Assembly: GCA_002700865.1 (NCBI GenBank)
Contig: PAFB01000052.1
Span: forward strand, 1-10,561
Reading direction: 5' to 3'
Length of the DNA: 10,561 nt
Origin: Rhodospirillaceae bacterium
GTDB lineage: Bacteria > Pseudomonadota > Alphaproteobacteria > UBA7985
The notes beneath the pieces were generated by a model. It saw only the letters and a list, made by a program, of their open reading frames with translations. It did no database searches and was not told where the DNA came from. Position 1 is the first letter of the stretch. The number at the start of each line of letters is the position of its first letter. Position numbers and translations under genes: made by a program. Shown piece after piece: positions 1-5,785 of this stretch.

Positions 1-22
1 CGCTTATATATTTTTTTAGGAA

Positions 23-88
23 CCTAGCAGAGCGGTTTAATCCGCATCAATTGCTGAAACCTTTTGGGTGCAGTTTCCTCTGCTAAGG
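23..88. repeat. Nested inverted repeats, possible structured RNA or element remnant
   Basis: An outer stem pairs AGCAGAG (26-32) with CTCTGCT (78-84). It extends to CCT (23-25) against AAGG (85-88) with one bulged A. Inside lie GCGG/CCGC (32-35 with 42-45; G32 is shared with the outer stem) and GAAAC/GTTTC (56-60 with 73-77), so a three-way-junction-like fold can be drawn on either strand. It lies beyond the leftward terminator, so it is probably not part of the caspase-like transcript. A T-run at 11-17 and the window edge flank it. No RNA family is recognised. It may be chance or part of something further left. Confidence 0.35.
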
Positions 89-114
89 CGGCGAAAAGAT
101 GAAAAATGTGACAC

Positions 115-141
115 AAAAAAGGGGTGCGCATGGCACCCCTT
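115..141 (-). terminator. Intrinsic terminator of the caspase-like gene
   Basis: A perfect 9-bp stem, AAGGGGTGC (119-127) against GCACCCCTT (133-141), has a 5-nt loop. On the minus strand it runs directly into six T residues (complement of A115-A120). It lies about 55 nt past the stop codon of the leftward gene at 195. On the plus strand no T-run follows the stem, so it should act leftward only. Confidence 0.82.
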
Positions 142-146
142 GGAAA

Positions 147-172
147 CAAAACGGCAAAACCGATTCGTTTTG
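147..172 (-). other. Inverted repeat in the 3' untranslated region
   Basis: CAAAACG (147-153) pairs perfectly with CGTTTTG (166-172) around a 12-nt loop, between the stop codon at 195 and the main terminator. On the minus strand a short T-run follows. It could be a 3'-end stabilising hairpin or a weak auxiliary terminator. Confidence 0.3.
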
Positions 173-194
173 ACGGTCCTGCCCGGACTGCTCA

Positions 195-2642
195 TTAACT
201 TCCCGGCACCAACCGGATGTTGAGGCCGCCGAGGTTGAACTGGTAGCCCTGAGCCTGAGGGGTCAGCGACTGGCGCAGTTGTATTGCTTCCTGCAGCCAC
301 CGACCATTCGGGTGGGCGGTCAGATAGGCGTTCAAGGCTTCCACCGTGTTTGAACGCCGCGCGTTGTCCCAAGCCTCGCGTTCTGAGCCGGCATAAAGGA
401 CAGCGTCTGTGCTCAACACGTAGCCTTCACCGCTGGTGGTATTGATCCGGTAGAAAGCCGGCGAACCACCCTGACCCGTCGCCACCACAACTGAATTGTC
501 AGGCAGGACACCCAGCCGCGGTCCATTGGTGTCGGGCTGGACGTAAACCAGCGCGCGTGAAGGGATCACGATGTTTTCGTTGATCGGCTGGATCGTGTTC
601 TGGTTGGCCAGCAGATCGTCAATCGCTGCGACGGCTGCGTCGTCGAAGGCACTGCCGGGAAAGTCGTCTCTGAAAGCGCGGTAAGCAACCAGTGAGCCTT
701 CAGCTTCAGCCAAAGACCAGGCTTCAAAAACCGAGCCTTCGTACGGTTCTGCGCGGACGGCCCGGATGTAAGCGACTTGACCACGCGAAATCCGCAGCTC
801 GATCCAGCGCTCGTTCTGGGTCATGCGCAGGGCTTCATAAACGTCGCCCGCTTCGACCAGCTTGACCTTGTCCGACTTGCCATTTGGCTCCGCGAACACG
901 TTGGACTTGCGTGTGATCACGTATTGCTCGCCAATCGGGGTAAAACCCTGATTCTGGCTCACTTGCAGCGCTTGAATGCTGGCGAGGGCTTCGGTGTCGA
1001 ATTGCGAGCCTGAGAACCGGCTCCGGAAGCGGATGTAGCCCAAAACGGTGTCCTGTTCGACGGCTTCGGCCCAGGCCTCGTAGACGGACCCTTCGTAAGG
1101 CACAATCAGCGTGTCGTAGATGAAGGCAGGCGTGCCGTTATAGTCCAACCGGGTCCAGGTCAGTCCCCGGACATCGCCCGTCGCGGTCAGCCGCGTGCCG
1201 CCTTCGAGCGTCGTGACGACATCGGACTGCGTTGTCGGCAGGGCGCGGACGTTGGCGAGGCGGACAATCACAACCTCTTGCGAGATGGGGCGTACGCTGT
1301 AGGTGGCCAGCGCGTCTTGGTAAGCCTGTTCCTTCAAGATGATAATGTTGTTCTTGGCAGCCTCGGCGTTGGGACCTTGCGGATGCGCGCGCAGGTAGTC
1401 TTCAAAAGCCTCAACCGTGGCTTCATTTTGCGCGATAGCCCAAGCCTGTAGCTCGGAACCATCCCACGGTGACACCAGCGTATCGTAAACAAACCCAACG
1501 CGGTTATCAGGCATCAAGATCTGATACCAACGCGTTCCCTCGACCCGGCCAAGGTTATTGACCAGCGTGTTCTCTGGCAGTCGAGCCAATCGTTCGAAAT
1601 CTGTCGAAGGGCCCGAGCGAATGTTTGACAGGCGGATGATGTAGAACGGCTTGTTGATCGGGTCGATGGCGTACGTCGGGGGCTCCGGTGTTGGGGCTGG
1701 CTCAGGCTCGGTCAGCACAGCAATGATCGCCTTGGCGTCATTGGCATAATAACCCTCGGGGAAAAATGCGAGGTAGTCCTGATAGTCCTGCACGTCGCTG
1801 GACCCGGCAATCAGCGCCCAGAGCCGCTCTTCCCGCGGCGTTGGACCAGCAGGGGCAGGCACAGGCTCGGTGGTCTGGTTCAGAACCACCGCCGCGGAGA
1901 AATCGCCGCTGACGTAGGGTTCCTGACGACCGTTGGACTGCGCTGCGACCCGCTTGGCAACGGTGTCAAAGAAGGCGCTCGCCTCCTGATCTTCGCGAGA
2001 CAGACGGTTTGCCAGAACGTCGGCAAAGACATTGCGGCGATTGGCTTGCGAAATGTTGGTTGTGCCGGGCTGAACCGCGAGGATGGTCAGCGTGTCATCG
2101 TCGCTGGTTGGCGTGGCAGGACGGTCAGAAACCGTAACGCCGGGCAGGACACTCGCCAGTTCGTTGTCGGCAAAGTGCCGGTAGCCGGTATCCAGAACCA
2201 CAAAATCAGGCGTTGCATCCCGGTTCATCTGCGCCTTGACGGCATCGAGCGAGATAAAGTTGTAGGAGAGATCCAGGCCCGTTGCGACAGCGGCATCGGT
2301 TGGCACCAGAAACTCCAGCCCATCGACGTTGGTCGAGTGACCCGCGTAAAAGAACATGCGGTGTTCCGGCGCGTCGCCAGTTGCCATAAACGCACTGAGC
2401 GCACGGCGCATGTCATCTGCGCCCGCGTCCATCAGCAAATTAACATCATAGCCATTGGCGATCAGCTGGGAGGCAATGCGTTCTGCATCCTCCGCCGATG
2501 AGCGCAAATCGGCGTAGTTTTCGTAGTTACCATTCCCGATTACCAGTGCGGCAGGCGCATTTTGGGCCAGGGCTGGCACGTTGGCAGCCAGGGCCATCGC
2601 CGTCATAGCGGTCGCGGACACAATATTTCTTCGCAAGGACAT
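195..2642 (-). CDS. Exported caspase-fold protein, probably inactive, with tandem SH3-like/helical repeats
   Basis: This 815-residue protein has a signal peptide (about 1-27: positive RR, then an Ala-rich stretch ending ALA-Q), so it should be periplasmic or surface-exposed. Residues 30-255 read as a caspase p20-like (peptidase C14) domain: ALVIGNGNY (32-40), FFYAGHS with His102 (97-103) and FLVPTDA (111-117). The usual catalytic-Cys motif DACR is replaced by D-T-G-Y-R (151-155) and GHG has become GHS, so peptidase activity is doubtful. After a Pro-rich linker come five helix-pair segments (272-310, about 397-434, 520-560, 637-680, 753-791). The last four each follow an SH3b-like domain (about 333-392, 456-515, 573-633, 690-750). 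Minus-strand AAGGAG at 2658-2653 lies 10 nt before the ATG, which supports this start. A terminator follows at 115-141. The inferred role is an envelope scaffold or peptidoglycan-binding protein; the actual ligand is unknown. Confidence 0.93.
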   Translation of the reverse strand: MSLRRNIVSATAMTAMALAANVPALAQNAPAALVIGNGNYENYADLRSSAEDAERIASQLIANGYDVNLLMDAGADDMRRALSAFMATGDAPEHRMFFYAGHSTNVDGLEFLVPTDAAVATGLDLSYNFISLDAVKAQMNRDATPDFVVLDTGYRHFADNELASVLPGVTVSDRPATPTSDDDTLTILAVQPGTTNISQANRRNVFADVLANRLSREDQEASAFFDTVAKRVAAQSNGRQEPYVSGDFSAAVVLNQTTEPVPAPAGPTPREERLWALIAGSSDVQDYQDYLAFFPEGYYANDAKAIIAVLTEPEPAPTPEPPTYAIDPINKPFYIIRLSNIRSGPSTDFERLARLPENTLVNNLGRVEGTRWYQILMPDNRVGFVYDTLVSPWDGSELQAWAIAQNEATVEAFEDYLRAHPQGPNAEAAKNNIIILKEQAYQDALATYSVRPISQEVVIVRLANVRALPTTQSDVVTTLEGGTRLTATGDVRGLTWTRLDYNGTPAFIYDTLIVPYEGSVYEAWAEAVEQDTVLGYIRFRSRFSGSQFDTEALASIQALQVSQNQGFTPIGEQYVITRKSNVFAEPNGKSDKVKLVEAGDVYEALRMTQNERWIELRISRGQVAYIRAVRAEPYEGSVFEAWSLAEAEGSLVAYRAFRDDFPGSAFDDAAVAAIDDLLANQNTIQPINENIVIPSRALVYVQPDTNGPRLGVLPDNSVVVATGQGGSPAFYRINTTSGEGYVLSTDAVLYAGSEREAWDNARRSNTVEALNAYLTAHPNGRWLQEAIQLRQSLTPQAQGYQFNLGGLNIRLVPGS

Positions 2643-2881
2643 CGTCAGGGGTCTCCTTTACATCAAGTTCTTTCCGTCCCCATTCGACCCTAGGCGGTCA
2701 GAATGGGGGCAAGCGTTCTGGTTCAGGTGCATTTGGGCCGCAGTAACGGTGAGAGCCACCGCATCAGGCCCATTTCACGAAAACTGGTCTAGCTGCCGAA
2801 GGTTTCTGCCTTTCGTCGGGACTTTGTAATTATCACGCAAATTGTTTCAGTTTGTGTCCATTCCACGATCTTCTGCCGATA

Positions 2882-2899
2882 TTCCTAGAAATTTAGGAA
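2882..2899. promoter_or_regulatory. Inverted repeat, possible operator
   Basis: TTCCTA (2882-2887) and TAGGAA (2894-2899) form a perfect 6-bp dyad with a 6-nt AT-rich centre. It sits 10 bp upstream of the candidate -35 box at 2910. That position would suit a repressor or activator site, but no regulator can be named. Confidence 0.35.
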
Positions 2900-2909
2900 A
2901 TTCACAGCT

Positions 2910-2938
2910 TTGACGGATGATGAGGACCCTGAAATACA
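2910..2938 (+). promoter_or_regulatory. Candidate sigma70 promoter for the MOSC gene
   Basis: TTGACG (2910-2915) matches five of six -35 consensus bases. After a 17-nt spacer, AATACA (2933-2938) is a weak -10, matching three of six. If used, the transcript would carry a leader of roughly 165 nt before the ATG at 3110, covering the dyads at 2946-2994 and 3043-3055. Confidence 0.35.
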
Positions 2939-2945
2939 CTCTTGG

Positions 2946-2994
2946 AGTTAAATTTTGCGCTTTAAGGCCCTAAACTCACAGTGAGACTTTAACT
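2946..2994 (+). other. Possible structured leader element
   Basis: AGTTAAA (2946-2952) pairs with TTTAACT (2988-2994). Enclosed are an imperfect dyad TTTA/TAAA (2961-2974, centred on GGCC) and the perfect 11-bp palindrome CTCACAGTGAG (2975-2985). As RNA this is an outer stem with two inner elements; as DNA it could be a cluster of protein sites. The short CTCAC palindrome cannot form a good RNA loop unless some pairs open, so protein binding may be likelier for that part. Confidence 0.3.
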
Positions 2995-3042
2995 TCAGAC
3001 GGCCGGAGGTATGGAGTCTCTCTGGCGATGGGGTGCTGGCAA

Positions 3043-3055
3043 GGTTCTCAGAACC
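3043..3055. promoter_or_regulatory. Perfect 13-bp palindrome, possible operator
   Basis: GGTTCT and AGAACC are exact inverted repeats around one central C. It lies 54 bp before the MOSC start codon. The shape fits a dimeric DNA-binding protein better than an RNA hairpin, because a 1-nt loop is not possible without opening pairs. Confidence 0.35.
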
Positions 3056-3109
3056 GGGTACTATGCCGCTGACAACAGCAACGCTGGCGAATGAAGGAAG
3101 GATCGACCC

Positions 3110-3703
3110 ATGGCGGGACTGCGCAAGGCACCTTTTGTTGGAACGGTTGAATTTCTGGGTGCAAACAGCTCGCTCGCAGAAGATCTTGCCTCCCAGCCGC
3201 TAAAAAGTGTGGTCATGGGGTTCGCCGGGTTTGAGGGCGAGGATCACGGCGGCCTGAACCGTTCAGCATGCTCGCGGCTGACCAACGTCCACCCAAAAGG
3301 CACCCCGTTAAAGAACCAGCGCCAGTTGACCGTCCTCAGTTCTGAAGAAATGGCGGAAACAGCCGCTGCTATGGGCATCGAGACGGGGCTGGACCCGTGC
3401 TGGGTGGGTGCAAACGTGGTCTTGAGTGGCGTTCCAAGCCTGACGATCCTGCCGCCCGGAACACGCTTGCAGCTGCCTGACGGCGGTACGTTTGTGGTCG
3501 ATATGGAAAACGGGCCGTGCAAATTCCCCGGAGAAATCATCGACCGGCACCACCCCGGACAGGGTAAATCTTACCCCACTGCTGCCTATGGAAAGCGCGG
3601 CTTTACAGCCTTTGTTGAGCGTGAGGGCACGGCCAATTTAGGTGATCAGGTTGAGATTTTTTATCCGTCCCAAGCCTTGCACCCAATGCTGCAAGCCCTG
3701 TGA
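3110..3703 (+). CDS. MOSC domain-containing protein
   Basis: A 197-residue protein with the sequence pattern of stand-alone MOSC (molybdenum cofactor sulfurase C-terminal) domains, which are proposed to bind sulfur or the molybdenum cofactor. Visible features are the early G-E-x-H-G-G motif (43-48), RQLTVLSSEE (71-80), the WVGANVVLSG strand (98-107) and NGPC with the conserved cysteine Cys137 (134-137), then a G-x-x-A-F-V-E-R-E-G end section. It has no signal peptide or membrane segment, so it is cytoplasmic, and its length is normal for single-domain members. The ATG at 3110 is preceded by AAGGAAGGA (3094-3102) at good spacing. The substrate cannot be told from sequence, and no molybdoenzyme gene is nearby. 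It is first in a rightward group of three, but the 66-bp gap behind it leaves operon membership open. Confidence 0.9.
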   Translation: MAGLRKAPFVGTVEFLGANSSLAEDLASQPLKSVVMGFAGFEGEDHGGLNRSACSRLTNVHPKGTPLKNQRQLTVLSSEEMAETAAAMGIETGLDPCWVGANVVLSGVPSLTILPPGTRLQLPDGGTFVVDMENGPCKFPGEIIDRHHPGQGKSYPTAAYGKRGFTAFVEREGTANLGDQVEIFYPSQALHPMLQAL

Positions 3704-3707
3704 TTCA

Positions 3708-3731
3708 GCGCAAAATTGCCAGCTTTTGTGC
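3708..3731 (+). other. Hairpin between the MOSC and metalloprotease genes
   Basis: GCGCAAAA (3708-3715) pairs with TTTTGTGC (3724-3731), 8 bp with one G-T wobble and an 8-nt loop. It starts 5 nt after the MOSC stop codon. No T-run follows the stem, so it is not a typical intrinsic terminator. It may be a processing or stability hairpin, or a weak attenuator. Confidence 0.35.
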
Positions 3732-3769
3732 GGATTTAGGCCTTGGTAAGCCTGCCAATAGCTGATCCC

Positions 3770-5752
3770 ATGAACACCAGAAAAAATTCGATAAATCAGC
3801 GACATATTCGGATTAATCCGAAGTCAGGATCTGCGTTTTCCCTCGCCGGACTGGCGGGCGGTGTCAGTTTTGCGCAGGCGCAAGCTGTGCCGGGCTATGT
3901 ACCAATTGAAGTGCTGGCGGTTGAGCAGCTCCAGGATGGCGGCTTGCGCGTGGCCACACCCAAAGGTTGGGCCGTGCTCGCTTCTGATGAATGGGCGCTG
4001 GCAGATGGCCGGGTGATGGTGCGTGATGGCGTGGTCATGCACGCGACCAACATCGTTCCATGGTCAAAGATCGGTTACTCGGTGGGCGGCGTGGGCTTGC
4101 TGGCAGGCGCGGTCTTGGGTGGGTACAGCGTGATCATGGATGAGGCGACATCCAGCGCATCCTCGTCCGCGCAACCTTCGACCGTGGCAGCGGACACAGC
4201 ATCCGACCCCGCCAACGAAGCCACCGTCGTCGATGATGAGCCAATGGGGGCTCAGGTGCCAGAGACAGAATCGGAGGCAGGATCAGAGACAGAATCAGAG
4301 TCACAGTCAGCCTCAGAGCCAGAGGTCGAGACGCGGGCCTATGACGGCTACTTCACCGGCAACACCCTGATCGACTCCCTCCTCAGCGCAAATCAGGAGC
4401 ACTGGGCCGGCGCAGGCAGCTTCAATCAGCCGACCACAGTGACCTTCAGCTTTGCCGATCAAGGGTCGGCCTTGTCTGAAGAGCAGAACGTCAGTGTTCA
4501 ACCCATACCGGATTGGTTTCGCGCGAAGATACTGGAGCAGCTGGAGGGCATTGAAGCCGTCGCCAACGTCGATTTTGTCGAAGTCCCCGATAGCGGCGCT
4601 TTTGATGCCGAAACGGGCGATGGGCGAGGGCAGATCAATTTCGCGCTGGCCGACGATATTCTCCCCGCGTCCTTTGCAACTTTGCCCATGGGCGACGCGC
4701 CTTGGCTGGAAGACCGCAACGGGGACATCGTGTTTTCCGCTGATATGCTGGACGAAGGGATCTGGGTGGACTCATACCGGGGCGGGGCAATGACCGTTAC
4801 CCATGAAGTGCTGCATGCGCTGGGTCTCGAACATCCCTTCGCAGGATACCTGGTTTCACCGGATTATGTTGATACCCAGTTCTACTCCCTGCTCAGCTAT
4901 ACGTCGGTCCAGACGGACAGCTACTTCCCCGACGCGCCAATGATCGCGGATATTGCTGCGATCCAACACCTTTACGGCGCCAATGTAGAAACTAACACGG
5001 GCGACGACACCTACGCTTTTGACAGCCACGAAGTGTTCCTCGGCACCATCTGGGATGCGGGCGGGTCCGATACCATCCAACACAGCGGTTATCGCGAAGC
5101 GGTCATTAACCTCAACGCCGGGCAAGCGTCCCGCGTCGGCGCGTCACCGACGCAGTCCAATGTTTACTCAGTCGAGACCATCGGGTTTAGCGACACGGAC
5201 GTTATTGACCGGATCGTGATGGATAACCCGACCGACGGCTGGGCAGAAATTCGTGACGACGGGCAGGCATTCCGGCTGGTCCACGATCCGGATACCTCTG
5301 ATCTGGATGGCGACGGGGTGATGCCCTTTACCGTCTACCTCGAAAGTGGGCAGTTTGAACGCTATTCCGTGGACAACGACGACGTGGACGTGGGCTTGCG
5401 CGATAACCTGCACGTCGCTGAGGGCGTGATTATCGAAAACGCACAAGGCGGGTTTGGCAACGACGTTATCATCGGCAATAGCAGCGCCAACCGCCTCGAC
5501 GGAGGCCCCGGGGACGATAGCTTGACCGGCGGCGCGGGGGCAGATGTGTTTGTGTTCCGGTTCGGTTTTGGCGACGATGTCATTCAAGACTTTACCGTTG
5601 GCGAAGACCGCCTGGATTTCTCAGGCCTGGCATCGGGTGATGCTGAACTGGTGGGGCAAGATACGCTGATCACGGTTGCAGGCGAAGGAACAGTGACGCT
5701 GGAAAACGTTGATGTTACTGCGCTGATGGGTACAGACGAGCTTCTTGTCTGA
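3770..5752 (+). CDS. Serralysin-like zinc metalloprotease with RTX repeats
   Basis: A 660-residue protein counted from the ATG at 3770; an in-frame TTG at 3743 is possible, and neither has a strong ribosome site. Residues about 190-405 are a metzincin catalytic domain with the zinc motif HEVLHALGLEHP (345-356: His345, Glu346, His349, His355). The following Met-turn reads SLLSY (373-377), keeping the Tyr but with Leu for Met. DIAAIQHLYG (394-403) begins the M10 C-terminal domain. RTX nonapeptides lie at about 560-592 (GGFGNDVII, LDGGPGDDS, LTGGAGADV), and the C-terminal tail resembles a type I secretion signal. Unusual parts are a weak signal-like stretch (about 22-38), a beta-rich segment, a predicted membrane helix (about 101-122), a Ser/Glu linker (126-190) and about 80 extra residues near 464-545 containing DLDGDG. 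No type I exporter genes are in the window. Expected role: a calcium-dependent extracellular or surface-held protease. Confidence 0.88.
   Translation: MNTRKNSINQRHIRINPKSGSAFSLAGLAGGVSFAQAQAVPGYVPIEVLAVEQLQDGGLRVATPKGWAVLASDEWALADGRVMVRDGVVMHATNIVPWSKIGYSVGGVGLLAGAVLGGYSVIMDEATSSASSSAQPSTVAADTASDPANEATVVDDEPMGAQVPETESEAGSETESESQSASEPEVETRAYDGYFTGNTLIDSLLSANQEHWAGAGSFNQPTTVTFSFADQGSALSEEQNVSVQPIPDWFRAKILEQLEGIEAVANVDFVEVPDSGAFDAETGDGRGQINFALADDILPASFATLPMGDAPWLEDRNGDIVFSADMLDEGIWVDSYRGGAMTVTHEVLHALGLEHPFAGYLVSPDYVDTQFYSLLSYTSVQTDSYFPDAPMIADIAAIQHLYGANVETNTGDDTYAFDSHEVFLGTIWDAGGSDTIQHSGYREAVINLNAGQASRVGASPTQSNVYSVETIGFSDTDVIDRIVMDNPTDGWAEIRDDGQAFRLVHDPDTSDLDGDGVMPFTVYLESGQFERYSVDNDDVDVGLRDNLHVAEGVIIENAQGGFGNDVIIGNSSANRLDGGPGDDSLTGGAGADVFVFRFGFGDDVIQDFTVGEDRLDFSGLASGDAELVGQDTLITVAGEGTVTLENVDVTALMGTDELLV
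4260..4325 (+). repeat. Low-complexity Ser/Glu-coding repeat
   Basis: CAGAGACAGAATC occurs at 4260-4272 and 4284-4296, with degenerate CAGAG/TCAG copies up to about 4325. It encodes an acidic T-E-S-E/S-E-S-x linker in the metalloprotease (about residues 165-186) between the membrane-segment region and the catalytic domain. Such repeats tend to vary in length between strains. Confidence 0.7.
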
Positions 5753-5768
5753 CGCGTCTGAACCGTGA

Positions 5769-5773
5769 AAGGA
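5769..5773 (+). promoter_or_regulatory. Ribosome binding site deciding the hydrolase start
   Basis: AAGGA lies 12 nt before the ATG at 5786. The alternative in-frame GTG at 5765 would overlap this site and would put extra residues in front of an otherwise standard signal peptide, so the ATG is preferred. Confidence 0.6.
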
Positions 5774-5785
5774 AAAGCACCAATC

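Larger units (their letters stand above)
2643..3109. other. Divergent intergenic region, 467 bp, palindrome-rich
   Basis: This region separates the leftward caspase-like gene from the rightward MOSC gene and must hold promoters for both. No convincing ORF with a ribosome binding site is seen. It contains TTCCTA/TAGGAA (2882-2899), a candidate sigma70 promoter (2910-2938), an AGTTAAA/TTTAACT stem (2946-2994) enclosing two further dyads, and the palindrome GGTTCTCAGAACC (3043-3055). The half next to the caspase-like gene (2660-2870) shows no clear -35/-10 pair by eye. Confidence 0.6.

Noticed and set aside
1..17. T-run at 11-17 as a rightward terminator
   Set aside because: Only ten bases precede it in the window, so no stem can be verified.
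2046..2501. Plus-strand ORF of 151 codons inside the caspase-like gene
   Set aside because: It lies antisense to a strong coding frame with recognisable domains, has no ribosome site and no recognisable motif; long antisense frames are common in GC-rich coding DNA.
195..2642. Caspase as part of a phage-defence or cell-death system
   Set aside because: The protein has a signal peptide and lacks the catalytic Cys, and no gasdermin, sensor, CRISPR or nuclease gene is nearby.
2940..3109. Molybdenum-cofactor riboswitch in front of the MOSC gene
   Set aside because: The context is tempting, but I cannot match the conserved elements by eye and the dyads present are short. A covariance search would decide.
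3743..3769. TTG at 3743 as start of the metalloprotease
   Set aside because: There is no clear ribosome site and the first nine residues add nothing recognisable. The ATG at 3770 is preferred, though its own ribosome site is also weak.
5168..5587. Minus-strand ORF of 139 codons inside the metalloprotease gene
   Set aside because: It is antisense to the RTX domain, with His/Val-rich composition explained by complementing Asp/Gly codons; no ribosome site.
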